A DNA stretch of 64,000 nt, taken from an uncultured Bacteroidales bacterium (GTDB lineage Bacteria > Bacteroidota > Bacteroidia > Bacteroidales > UBA932). Of this stretch, positions 27,901 through 35,609 are shown in pieces (within the stretch, counting starts at the first letter, position 1; every line of letters begins with the position of its first letter). The notes beneath the pieces were generated by a model that was given only the letters and a program-made list of their open reading frames with translations, did no database searches and was not told the origin of the DNA. The translations under genes were made by a program, and so were the position numbers. The stretch covers positions 183,598 to 247,597 of the forward strand of contig CAMZGD010000001.1 of the NCBI GenBank assembly GCA_947306365.1, written 5' to 3'.

Positions 27901-28394
27901 AGGATCTTGTTGTGGCCGAACATGCCACCGTCAGAAGCGTTGATCTCGACACCGGCCACCTTGCCCTGAATGGCGGAGATCGGGTTGATGAGGTTGGTGT
28001 TCAAGTCATCGCTCTTGAGCTCGGTCATCGCGTAACCCAACGCCTTGGTGGCACGCTTGATACCGAGGGCTGTGACCACAGTACCTTCGAGTGTGAGAGC
28101 GTCTTCGGCCAGGATGACATGGACGGGCTGGCCATCCCAGGTGACGACCTGGGTGATGTAGCCGATGCAGGAGATTTCGATACGGTCGCCGACCTTCACG
28201 TTGGTAAGCGTGAAGGCACCGTCGAGGTCGGCCGACGTACCGTTCTGGGTCCCCTGTACGAACACAGCTGCGCCGACGACTCCTTCGCCGGACACATCTT
28301 TGACGGTTCCGGTGACGGTTGTCTGCGCCCAGGCGGAAATACCCGAAAGCAGAAGGACTGTCAACACGGAAACTTTCAGAAACAGATTTCTCAT
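24963..28394 (-). CDS. SusC/RagA-family TonB-linked outer-membrane transporter
   Basis: Encodes 1143 residues. A signal peptide (1-24, ending SAWAQ) is followed by a carboxypeptidase-regulatory-like domain (about 26-105), a plug domain (about 115-225, with ILIRGASTLSNNNQPIFVVDGI and ILKGAAATALYGSRGLNGAIIITTK) and a 22-strand-type barrel ending in TVTLNLRF. These proteins import oligomers across the outer membrane with energy from TonB. It is the first gene of a SusC/SusD pair. No regulator (ECF sigma/anti-sigma, HTCS) is found beside it, which is unusual for a full utilisation locus. Confidence in the family is very high. Confidence 0.97.
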   Translation of the reverse strand: MRNLFLKVSVLTVLLLSGISAWAQTTVTGTVKDVSGEGVVGAAVFVQGTQNGTSADLDGAFTLTNVKVGDRIEISCIGYITQVVTWDGQPVHVILAEDALTLEGTVVTALGIKRATKALGYAMTELKSDDLNTNLINPISAIQGKVAGVEINASDGGMFGHNKILIRGASTLSNNNQPIFVVDGIILDNETVDNSADWSADNLDYGNALKNLNPDDFESVSILKGAAATALYGSRGLNGAIIITTKSGRGTKGLGVSFTQTVGIDQVTSQPTLQNVFMEGYFAGYGSYFDCASDWDVHHMNVWADGTDNVPSLLKLARDIGATGLSFGNRFDEYKEIEWYDGKRIPSQAYANNFKEAYNLGFNTNTNVTISGGNERSAIYASISEKYSTGTLPNNSFNRFSTLIKASHQLNDAIGIEASMTFTNSTPRNAQPNIGECFISGTWDRTYNAKYFRDKYKGPHGGVANSAYGDEWGSIPGRSVWWSIWENETLQKETVVRPNLKLTVQLAPWLKWVTDGSFNYYYTRQEVKRPDPGYANQGSDGYYGLSQRTQEQTNLNTNLIFDFKANEDWNIGGFLRGEYYNNYVFAVATHTNGGLIVPNQYYINNSRNTVSGSGSISGTKTMLSLVGQATASYRDMLFLEVTGRNDWSSALVYADKHGNYSYFYPSFSASWLLHETFELPKTISFFKLRASIAQVGNDTDPYSINSAYNVAQVNHDGTDSYYMTIPNEVKDSNIRPERKTSWEVGVDYRMFTNRIGVDLTFYKENTRDQIMRVSVPSASGISNAFINAGNIQNTGIELALNTVPVETKNFSWDVNFTFTKNWSKIVELSDLVASYIKLQGDPDYGNYRIGSVAKVGGTYGILMSDKAPKKDWVEILDEDGNPTGKFQGSKLPVLGNFQTSYGSAFIRRSGEVEEIGNSVPDFLGSLSTQLRYKRFFVRASFDARFGGYVASYPSHYGTAYGYMETALRGADAAHGGVTYTSRWDGLTYDDGIIPEGIFPTGTKIAQPSGDPYVVTSGPTSPNGESYAELYAKNVIDPSHATSWTYLNHSWGNGVVDDTWFTKLNYICFRDLSIGYTVSDRFAHMLHAQGLSIQANAHNLGYLLNSMPNKENPESVRGTRASEFRIRNLQGVTSYYTVTLNLRF

Positions 28395-28570
28395 GTTTTA
28401 GGGTTAAAGGTTAAAAATTTTGTAAAGATAGTGAATATTTCGAAACAAAAATAATTATTACGGATAATATCATTCAAACAAGCAATTGTCAAGTTCACGT
28501 TTCAGGAAGTGAATTACATTAATAATATAGTAACTTCTTTCAGAAAATTCAGACCTATTTAGGGGTAAAT

Positions 28571-28606
28571 ACAAAAAAAAGAGTCCCTACATTGTAAGGA
28601 CTCTTT
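28571..28606 (-). terminator. terminator of the LRR-M64 gene
   Basis: The stem AAAGAGTCC / GGACTCTTT (28578-28606) is followed on the minus strand by a run of eight T. It lies about 130 nt beyond the stop of the 28733 gene. Confidence 0.75.
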
Positions 28607-28640
28607 CGTCTGTATTATAGAAGATTACAATTCTTTATTT

Positions 28641-28665
28641 TGAATCTTGATGTCTCTAAGATTCA
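28641..28665. repeat. short inverted repeat
   Basis: Perfect 8-bp arms TGAATCTT and AAGATTCA with a 9-nt loop, 68 nt beyond the LRR-M64 stop codon. It is not followed by a long T-run on the minus strand. It may stabilise the 3' end of the message. Confidence 0.5.
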
Positions 28666-28732
28666 TATTCTTTTAATTTATCGGGCGCAAAGATAGTGAT
28701 TTTTCGTCAAAACCATGAATCAAGGGGAAAGA

Positions 28733-31700
28733 TCATTCGTTGATTACCTGTCGCCAGGTTCTGTTCAGGATGACAGGTGGAACGTGACCTTCGCTTTCAG
28801 CCTTGTCAATCGCTCCATAGTTTGACTTTGTCGGCGGCGCAGCCGACATCTTTGCCGGATGGGCCTGGTCCCACGCTACAAACGTCTCATAGTCGAACTG
28901 CCAGTCCTCTCCCTCGGAAAGTTTCATGATGCGGGTATATATCTGCGCGCGTGACGGAGCATTGAACGTTTCATATACATGATGCTGGTTCATTACACTC
29001 CACAAGGAGGGTCTCCATACGCCGGTAGGATAGGTCAAGCCACCTTGGTATGCACCTAGCTCTTCCCCGGCATAACGACTGTCCTGGACGAACTGTTTCC
29101 AGAGGACCTGGGAGACAACTCCCGTAAAGTCAACATTCATAAACCAATGATCTTCCTGTTTCTCTTTTGCTGCGGCGACTTCCGCAGCGCTGACAGCACC
29201 GTTGTCGTTATAGTAATATTCATCCGCAAGTTTGCCCATTCCGTGTCCGCCCAGTTCGTGGACAAGGAGATTGGCCTTGGATGTCACACCGGCGGAAAGA
29301 CCGAAAGGCACCCAGGCAACGGCTGCTCCGCCGGCATATTTGCTTTTGTCTTCAGGATTCATAAAATAACAGGTACCGCAATCCCTGAGGCTGTTCATAA
29401 GAACAAGGACAAGCACGTTATCCATCCTGTCCTCAGAGACGGCTTTGCGGGCATACTGGAGCACCTTTTTATTGTCTCCTCCCACTGCGGATCCTGATCC
29501 GAACGAGCCGGTGAATACAGTGTTGCAACCGTTAAAATACTCTTCATTCCTGGAAACAGCGTTGACAAGGTATACATTGAACCGGTCTGCGAGGGATTTG
29601 AACGGTTCAGCCGAAAAAAAGTCTGAAACGGCCCGCTCGGCCATATTGGAGAAAGTTCCGTCCGCGATCAGCCTGTCAGAGAAAGCGTCACCGATAATGA
29701 CAAAGTCAATCCCCTGGCCAACGGAAGCCTCCCGGAGTCTGGTTACCACGCCGTCCTTGGAATAATCAGAAGATTCATAATGCGTCAAGGGCGTGCCTAA
29801 TTTCTTTGACAGCCAATTGATGGTTTTTTCCATTTCCGTGGCATTCCCCTGGCCGTTTGTCAGGAACGAAGCATATTCTACACTCCTGGTCGGGCCGATG
29901 ACGATGATTTCATTGTCAATTCCTGTAGGCGCTGCGGGATAATACTGCCTTCCATAGAACGGATGTCCATCCGGATAGTCATCATTGTAATAGTGAATGA
30001 ATGACGGCCAGGTGGCGCCGGCATCTGAAAGGATGCCCTTGAACGCCGCATCTCTTTCCGTTCTTTCCGGACCCTCCGAGGAATTGTTCTCGAAATAGGT
30101 AACGATCCCAAGATCCCCCGGCGTGGTTTTGTCCAAAAGCGCTTTAAGCCGCCCGATAGTTTCTGCAGCCAGGCCGGACTGCGGATCAAGGCTGAACAGG
30201 ACAGTGTATTTGTTTTTTTGGTATTCCTCATCAATGTCCAGCATACTGCCTGACAATGTCTTGATTAGCGGAGAAGCTGGCGCGGGAATATCCGAATTCT
30301 CAATATCCTCCTCACTGAAGAAATTGATCGCCACCATATTTCCCCATATCTTCGCGTAATTCTTGAGTAGCCGCAGACTCTGTGGCAACGGACCCGACAA
30401 TCTGTTTCCCAACAGCTCACAGTATTCAATATTCATCATTCCTCCCCACTCTGAAGGGATGGAGCCGGACAGGTTGTTCCCTTGGAGGGACAAATCGATC
30501 AGATTGAACAATCGTCCAAATTCCGGTGTCAGATTCCCTGTAAGGTTCATTCCCCTCAAATAGCATCTTTCCAGCGTATGCAGTTTCCCGATAGATGGCG
30601 AAACTTGCTGTTCATCCATATTGCCGGGTCTTTCTATGATCAATTGCCGAAGATTTGGCAGGTCATATAAACTCTCCGGTAGTTTACCACACAATGTAAA
30701 ACCCTGAAGGGCAAGCGTTTGAAGCTTCTTCAGCTTTCCTATTTCGGAAGGGATCGGGCCGTAGTCGGTGTTGTCGGGACGAAGCCAGTTCGTGATGGAC
30801 AGCCAAGTCAGTTCTGTCAGATCGCCAATCTCCGGAGGAATCCGTCCCGTGATATTGTTGTGAAGGTCAATCCTGTTGACACGCCCTTTTTCTGTAAAGA
30901 CACCATACCATTCGTCGAGCGGTTTGTCGGAACACCAGTTATCGTTCCTTTCCCAATTATCTCCGCCTGTAGCATTATAAAGGGCAACCAGCGCCGCCCG
31001 CTCGATCTCATAGATGGATGGTTTGACAGTAACGGTGCAAGACGCGCTCTTACTTCCGGCCGTGGCGGTGATGGTCGCCGTTCCTTCCGCTATGGCGGTC
31101 ACGACACCTTCTTCCGATACCGTGGCGACGGCTTCATTGTCGCTCGTCCAGGTCAATGCTTTGTCCGTCGCATCATCGGGGAGTACCGTCGCCGTCAGTG
31201 CCAGCGTCTTTCTGACACTTAGCTCTGCGGTTTCGGGAGTGATCTGAACGGATGAAACCGCAATGAACGGATCCTGCTCGAAGGTCAGCGTGACCGGCTC
31301 GACTTTCCCTTCATTGTCTTTCACCGTGGCCTTGCCGGTACGTGCGTCTCCCGTATTCGCATCCACGCTGAACACCAGGGTGCCGCTCTGCAGGGCCTTG
31401 GTCTCCACGAAATGGAGCCAGGACTGGGCGGATTGCTCGACCTCAACGGTGTACGATGTGTTGTATTGGATAGGGAACTCGGCCGTTCCGCCCCGGACGG
31501 GGACCTTGGCCGTATTTCCGGTAATGACAATCTTCGCTGCCTCCGTGACGGTTACGGAGCAGGAGGCGGTCTTTCCGCCGTCGGCGGTCGTGACGGTAAC
31601 GGTCGCGGATCCGGCTTTGACGGCGGTCACCTTGCCGTTGCCGTCCACAGTGGCGACATCCGTGGCGGAAGATTTCCAGCTGACCGACTTGTTGGTCGCA

Positions 31701-31897
31701 TTTTCCGGGCTCACCGTCGCCGTCAGCGTCTCGGAAGCGCCTTCCACAAGGGAGAGGGACGTCTTGTTGAGGGAAACGCCGGTCACGGCTACTGTCGGAG
31801 TCGGCTCCGGCTCGGTCGTTCCACATCCGGCAATGATCCCTGCAAGCAGGGCAAGCGCCAGGACCGATGACTTGATGGAAGAAGCGGCAAATTTCAT
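28733..31897 (-). CDS. lipoprotein with Ig-like domains, leucine-rich repeats and M64 peptidase
   Basis: Encodes 1054 residues. After a lipoprotein signal (IIAGC) come a BIG2-type Ig-like domain (about 30-115), a BACON-like domain (about 118-205), a second BIG2 domain (about 205-290), plant-type leucine-rich repeats (about 300-530, IPSEIGKLKKLQTLALQGF) and a C-terminal metallopeptidase. The zinc motif is HELGGHGMGKLADEY (about 880-894), the signature of M64, the family of clostridial IgA peptidase. The start is the ATG at 31897, with another ATG four codons earlier. Read further upstream, the open frame merely overlaps the kinase gene. Base composition is poorer in G and C than that of its neighbours, suggesting acquisition. 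A surface or secreted protease aimed at host glycoprotein is a reasonable guess only. Confidence 0.88.
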   Translation of the reverse strand: MKFAASSIKSSVLALALLAGIIAGCGTTEPEPTPTVAVTGVSLNKTSLSLVEGASETLTATVSPENATNKSVSWKSSATDVATVDGNGKVTAVKAGSATVTVTTADGGKTASCSVTVTEAAKIVITGNTAKVPVRGGTAEFPIQYNTSYTVEVEQSAQSWLHFVETKALQSGTLVFSVDANTGDARTGKATVKDNEGKVEPVTLTFEQDPFIAVSSVQITPETAELSVRKTLALTATVLPDDATDKALTWTSDNEAVATVSEEGVVTAIAEGTATITATAGSKSASCTVTVKPSIYEIERAALVALYNATGGDNWERNDNWCSDKPLDEWYGVFTEKGRVNRIDLHNNITGRIPPEIGDLTELTWLSITNWLRPDNTDYGPIPSEIGKLKKLQTLALQGFTLCGKLPESLYDLPNLRQLIIERPGNMDEQQVSPSIGKLHTLERCYLRGMNLTGNLTPEFGRLFNLIDLSLQGNNLSGSIPSEWGGMMNIEYCELLGNRLSGPLPQSLRLLKNYAKIWGNMVAINFFSEEDIENSDIPAPASPLIKTLSGSMLDIDEEYQKNKYTVLFSLDPQSGLAAETIGRLKALLDKTTPGDLGIVTYFENNSSEGPERTERDAAFKGILSDAGATWPSFIHYYNDDYPDGHPFYGRQYYPAAPTGIDNEIIVIGPTRSVEYASFLTNGQGNATEMEKTINWLSKKLGTPLTHYESSDYSKDGVVTRLREASVGQGIDFVIIGDAFSDRLIADGTFSNMAERAVSDFFSAEPFKSLADRFNVYLVNAVSRNEEYFNGCNTVFTGSFGSGSAVGGDNKKVLQYARKAVSEDRMDNVLVLVLMNSLRDCGTCYFMNPEDKSKYAGGAAVAWVPFGLSAGVTSKANLLVHELGGHGMGKLADEYYYNDNGAVSAAEVAAAKEKQEDHWFMNVDFTGVVSQVLWKQFVQDSRYAGEELGAYQGGLTYPTGVWRPSLWSVMNQHHVYETFNAPSRAQIYTRIMKLSEGEDWQFDYETFVAWDQAHPAKMSAAPPTKSNYGAIDKAESEGHVPPVILNRTWRQVINE

Positions 31898-31910
31898 GGC
31901 GTAATACATT

Positions 31911-31940
31911 AAATCCCTATCTAAACAAAGATAGGGATTT
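31911..31940. repeat. inverted repeat overlapping a -7 element before the LRR-M64 gene
   Basis: Perfect 11-bp arms AAATCCCTATC / GATAGGGATTT with an 8-nt loop, 13 nt upstream of the ATG at 31897 and 10 nt beyond the kinase stop. On the minus strand the loop side contains TATCTTTG (31933 to 31926), a -7 match. It may be the kinase terminator, an operator, or both. Confidence 0.55.
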
Positions 31941-31950
31941 TTCTTGAGTT

Positions 31951-33033
31951 TTATCCGACAAACGACGTCATTTCTTCCGCTTTCTCCCGGGCGGAAAGGA
32001 AAAGTTTCCACTGGGCCCGTGTCCGCACGAGGTTGTGCTCCGGATACCGGATCTTGTAATACGTGTCGCCGTTGATGTAGTCGGTCAGGAAACGGACGGC
32101 CTGCATATACGGGAAAAGCATTGCGGCGAACGGCAGGTTCTCCCGTTCCACCGGCGTGAGGAACACGCCCGCCGAAGCGAGGTAACCCTTGGCAAACGCT
32201 TTGAAAATTTCCATGTTGAACGACACGTTGTCGAGGTCCGGATCGTCCTCCGCTCCCGTGTTGGCGGCCGTGCGCAGGAAATCGCCGAAGTCGGAGAACA
32301 CGAACGAAGGCATCACCGTATCGAGGTCGATGACGCAGAGGATGCTGCCGTCGCGGTCGAAGAGCATGTTGTTGACCTTCGTGTCGCAGTGGCAGATGCG
32401 CTTGGGCAGCACGCCCTCGCGGTACATCCGCTCCGCCTTGCACATCTCCTGCTCGAATACCTGGATGTCGGCCACCAGCGAGCGGACCTCGGGATTGGCC
32501 ATCCGGCCCGCCGCGTCCGCCGCCACGGCTTCCCGCAGCTGGCGCGCCCGCAGCTCCATGTTGTGGAAATCCGGTATCGTCTCGCCCAGCTTGTCGGGCA
32601 GGTCGGCGAGCATCGCCTCGAAGCGGCCGAACGCCGTCCCGGCATAGCCGGCGTATTCGGGGGTCACGGCCTCGAAGGTCAGCGCATCGCGGATGAACAC
32701 CGAGATCCGCCACCATTGTGTACCGTCGGTCCAGTAGCTCTTGCCGGTGGCGCGCTCCGGCAGGAAGCGCAGCACCTTCCGGTCGATGTCGCTTTCGCCC
32801 GCCGCCACCAGTTTCTCCCGGATATGCCGCGTCACGCAGTCGATGTTGTGCTGCAGCAGGTCCACGTCCCGGAAGATGGACTGGTTGATGCGCTGGAGCA
32901 CGTAGTTGTCAGGTCCGTCGGTCCCGACAAGGAAGGTATCGTTGATCAGTCCGTTGCCGAGCGGACGAATGCCGGTCACCTTGCCCTGGACGGCAAAGTG
33001 ACCGACAATCTGTTGCAAAGCCTGCGGGTCCAT
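31951..33033 (-). CDS. sugar-1-kinase of the aminoglycoside phosphotransferase fold, NahK-like
   Basis: Encodes 360 residues, close to the length of N-acetylhexosamine 1-kinase (NahK) of Bifidobacterium. From memory, several long stretches align with NahK: ILQxxN-type strands near residues 42-52, the catalytic HCDTKVNN (H215 to N222, Asp217), the metal site IDLDTVMP (Asp236/Asp238) and the C-terminal YPEHNLVRTRAQ. Such kinases phosphorylate the anomeric carbon of GlcNAc or GalNAc with ATP. The related AmgK acts on MurNAc. The start is the ATG at 33033, 4 nt beyond the GH109 stop. The substrate is inferred from neighbours: an amino sugar freed by the preceding hydrolase. Confidence 0.85.
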   Translation of the reverse strand: MDPQALQQIVGHFAVQGKVTGIRPLGNGLINDTFLVGTDGPDNYVLQRINQSIFRDVDLLQHNIDCVTRHIREKLVAAGESDIDRKVLRFLPERATGKSYWTDGTQWWRISVFIRDALTFEAVTPEYAGYAGTAFGRFEAMLADLPDKLGETIPDFHNMELRARQLREAVAADAAGRMANPEVRSLVADIQVFEQEMCKAERMYREGVLPKRICHCDTKVNNMLFDRDGSILCVIDLDTVMPSFVFSDFGDFLRTAANTGAEDDPDLDNVSFNMEIFKAFAKGYLASAGVFLTPVERENLPFAAMLFPYMQAVRFLTDYINGDTYYKIRYPEHNLVRTRAQWKLFLSAREKAEEMTSFVG

Positions 33034-33037
33034 CGCG

Positions 33038-34426
33038 CTACTCTTCTGCCAGTGCGTAACTGAATCCCTGAACGCGGTTCCAGGCACCGCGGGTGAAGTC
33101 GGGTACCTCGACCGGCATCGAGCCGTGCTCGAGCGACACGCGCGACAGCGGCGCCACGCAGCACCACTCGGCCAGGTCGTACACGTCCATGTCGAGCGGA
33201 AGGCCATGGTGCAGGCAGTACACGAGGCGGTAGTCCATGATGAAGTCCATGCCGCCGTGGCCACCTACCGATTTGGCGAGTTCCTCGAATTCGGGCGTCA
33301 GGATGACGTTGCGATAGCCGGCCTGCAGGGCCTCCATCTCCTCGTCCCTGTATACCTTCTCGTCGCTGATGTGCCGTGCGTCCACCTTGTCGGCCGGCTT
33401 GTCCACGCGAAGGCAGTACTCCCCGATCGGATACTTGGAGGCGTAGCCGTCGGTACCTACCACCTGATACATGCGGCTGTACGGGCGCGGCGTCATCACA
33501 TCGTGCTCGATGAGCATGGTCTTGCCCTTCTCGGTGCGGATGAGCGTGGAGGTTTCGTCGCCGTTCGCAAATTCCGTCACTTCCTTTCCTGCGTGGTTGG
33601 TGGCGATCTTGGCGCCGTTGAACGATTTGGTGTCCATCGACACGAGCGTGGTCATGCGGTCGCCGCGGTGAATGTCCAGCACCTGGCAGATCGGGCCGAT
33701 GCCGTGCGTCGGATAGACGTCGCCGCGGTGTTTCTGGTTGTAGTCCAGCCGCCAGTTGTTCCAGTACTCATCCCAGTAGGGATCCAGATTGTGGCAATAG
33801 GCGCCTTCCGCGTGGATGATCTCGCCGAAGAGGCCGCGCTGCGACATCTCCAGTGTCGTCATCTCGAAGAAGTCGTAGATGCAGTTCTCCAGCATCATGC
33901 AGTGCCGGCGCGTCTGCTCGGACTTGTCGATCAGGCCCCAGATCTCGTCCATGTCGAGGGCGGCCGGGACTTCGATGGCCACGTGCTTGCCACAGTCCAT
34001 CGCATACATGGCGATCGGATAGTGGTTCAGCCAGTCCGTGCAGATGTACACCAGATCCACGTTTTCCTGCTCGCAGAGGCCGCGCCAGGATTCCTGGGCG
34101 CCGCTGTAGGCACCCTCGGCGGCGGGTTTCCCCCGCCCGGCCAGAATGGCCTGGCTTTGTTCGACCCGGTCGGGAAGCAGGTCGCAAAGCGCGACGATTT
34201 CCGCGCCGGGAATCTGGGCCAGACGGTTGACGGCTTCACTGCCGCGCATGCCGAGTCCGACCACGCCGATGTGGACGGTCTCGATGGGTTCGGCCGTCAG
34301 GCCGATGACATCCTGCTGTCCTGCCGGACGGGTCGGAACAGGCGTCTTGATGACGCCGGCAGGCTTGCAGCAGCCGACGGCCAGCAGGGCAGCCACTGCG
34401 CAAATAACGAAGTGTTTCGTTTGCAT
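33038..34426 (-). CDS. glycoside hydrolase family 109 lipoprotein (NAD-dependent, Gfo/Idh/MocA fold)
   Basis: Encodes 462 residues. A lipoprotein signal ends in AVGC (Cys19). The Rossmann motif GVVGLGMRG (54-62) binds NAD+, and the C-terminal part has VYPTHGIGP, MTPRPYSRMYQVVGT, GHGGMDFIMDYRLVYCL and MDVYDLAEWC, which I recognise as the signatures of GH109 alpha-N-acetylgalactosaminidases from Bacteroidota. These enzymes use a tightly bound NAD+ in a redox-elimination mechanism. GH109 members often carry a signal for export. The start codon overlaps the stop of the epimerase gene by 1 nt, showing tight coupling. Substrates beyond alpha-GalNAc are possible. Confidence 0.9.
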   Translation of the reverse strand: MQTKHFVICAVAALLAVGCCKPAGVIKTPVPTRPAGQQDVIGLTAEPIETVHIGVVGLGMRGSEAVNRLAQIPGAEIVALCDLLPDRVEQSQAILAGRGKPAAEGAYSGAQESWRGLCEQENVDLVYICTDWLNHYPIAMYAMDCGKHVAIEVPAALDMDEIWGLIDKSEQTRRHCMMLENCIYDFFEMTTLEMSQRGLFGEIIHAEGAYCHNLDPYWDEYWNNWRLDYNQKHRGDVYPTHGIGPICQVLDIHRGDRMTTLVSMDTKSFNGAKIATNHAGKEVTEFANGDETSTLIRTEKGKTMLIEHDVMTPRPYSRMYQVVGTDGYASKYPIGEYCLRVDKPADKVDARHISDEKVYRDEEMEALQAGYRNVILTPEFEELAKSVGGHGGMDFIMDYRLVYCLHHGLPLDMDVYDLAEWCCVAPLSRVSLEHGSMPVEVPDFTRGAWNRVQGFSYALAEE

Positions 34427-35601
34427 CAGATGCTGATGATGCCCGGTTTCTTCGTCAGGCCGAGGCCGGGTTTGTCTTCGAGCGTGATGCGCCCGTCCAC
34501 GAGCTTCATGCCGTCGAAGCAGTCGTTGCCCAGCAGGTAGTTGCCGTCCAGGTCGGCCCAGATGACCTTCGGGGAGATCTGCGCCGCAGCGGAAATGGCC
34601 ACCGACGTTTCGGTCATGCAGCCCACCATCAGTTTCATATGGTTCTGCTCGGCCATGGTGATCATCTGGCGGGCTTCCCAGAGGCCCGTGCACTTCATCA
34701 GCTTGATGTTGATGCCGTGGAAGGCGCCTTTCAGGCGGGGGATGTCGTAGATGCGCTGGCAGCTTTCATCGGCCATCACGGGCAGCGGGCTGCGCTCGGT
34801 GATCCAGGCGGTTTCGTCGAGCATGAGCTTGCTCATCGGCTGCTCGATCATCTCCACGCCGCGTTCGGCGAGCCAGTGGATCATGTCGAGGGCGTAGTAC
34901 TTGTCTTTCCAGCCCTGGTTGGCGTCGATCACGATGGGGCGGTTGTCGCGGGCGCGGATGAGGTTGATCATCCGCTTGTCTTCGGCTTCGCTCATGCCGA
35001 GCTTCACCTTGATGATCTTGTTCCAGGAAGCTTCGGTGATCTTCGTGTTGACCATCTCGTCGCTGGCGTCGTAGCCGATGGTGTAGCAGGTGTACGGCGC
35101 GTCGGCGGGGTTGAAGCCCCAGATCTTCCACCAGGGCTGGCCGAAGATGTTGCCCACCAGGTCGTGGAGGGCGATGTCGATCGACGCCTTGGCCGCGGTG
35201 TTGTTGGTCGTGAGCTTGTCGACCGCCGCCATGATGTCTTCGATCCGGAACGGGTTGTCGAATTTCGGGAGGACGCTGTCCACCACTTTCTTGTAGAATT
35301 CGTGGCAGGAGGCCTGCGTCTCGCCCAGGTACGGCGGCATCGCGGCTTCGCCGTAACCCTCATAGCCGTCCCACGTCAGGCGGGTGATGACGATGGGCGT
35401 GGTGGTGCGGGAGCTGCCGGAAATGGTGAACGTGAATTTCATGATGCCCTGGAAATCTTCCCAGGCCAGTTCCAGCTTCTTGCTGCCCGATTTTTTCCTG
35501 GCGGTTCCGGCGTTCCGGGCAAACAGTTGCGAGGGGTGCCAGAGCGCGGCGCCGGCTGTCAGCAGGCCTGCCGTCTTGAGGAATGTTCTGCGATCGCTCA
35601 T
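34426..35601 (-). CDS. Tat-exported dipeptide epimerase (enolase superfamily)
   Basis: Encodes 391 residues. A twin-arginine signal (DRRTFLKTAG, residues 3-12, then a hydrophobic stretch) indicates folding before export. The muconate-lactonizing-enzyme-like barrel carries KVK (K198, K200), the metal ligands D226 (DANQG), E253 (EQP) and D278 (ADES), and the opposing K300 (NIKLMKC). This set matches L-Ala-D/L-Glu epimerases of peptidoglycan peptide recycling. It lies 8 nt downstream of an NlpC/P60 endopeptidase gene that could release its dipeptide, and 1 nt overlapping with GH109. Export to the periplasm sets it apart from cytoplasmic YcjG/YkfB. Confidence 0.9.
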   Translation of the reverse strand: MSDRRTFLKTAGLLTAGAALWHPSQLFARNAGTARKKSGSKKLELAWEDFQGIMKFTFTISGSSRTTTPIVITRLTWDGYEGYGEAAMPPYLGETQASCHEFYKKVVDSVLPKFDNPFRIEDIMAAVDKLTTNNTAAKASIDIALHDLVGNIFGQPWWKIWGFNPADAPYTCYTIGYDASDEMVNTKITEASWNKIIKVKLGMSEAEDKRMINLIRARDNRPIVIDANQGWKDKYYALDMIHWLAERGVEMIEQPMSKLMLDETAWITERSPLPVMADESCQRIYDIPRLKGAFHGINIKLMKCTGLWEARQMITMAEQNHMKLMVGCMTETSVAISAAAQISPKVIWADLDGNYLLGNDCFDGMKLVDGRITLEDKPGLGLTKKPGIISI

Positions 35602-35609
35602 ATGGAGGA

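Larger units (their letters stand above)
28395..28732. other. intergenic region between SusC and the LRR-M64 gene
   Basis: This 338-nt A+T-rich gap holds the promoter region of the susC-like gene at its left side: TATTTTTG on the minus strand (28453 to 28446) and a weaker TATCTTTA (28430 to 28423). At its right side are two hairpins described separately. No open frame of note and no further repeat is seen. Confidence 0.5.

Noticed and set aside
25104..28454. An open frame of about 1100 codons on the plus strand opposite the SusC-like gene
   Set aside because: Mirror frame of the receptor gene, with Val/His/Asp-rich low-complexity translation and no domain.
31898..32716. Upstream extension of the LRR-M64 frame to give a 1327-residue protein
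   Set aside because: The extension overlaps the kinase gene in another frame. The lipoprotein signal at 31897 marks the true start.
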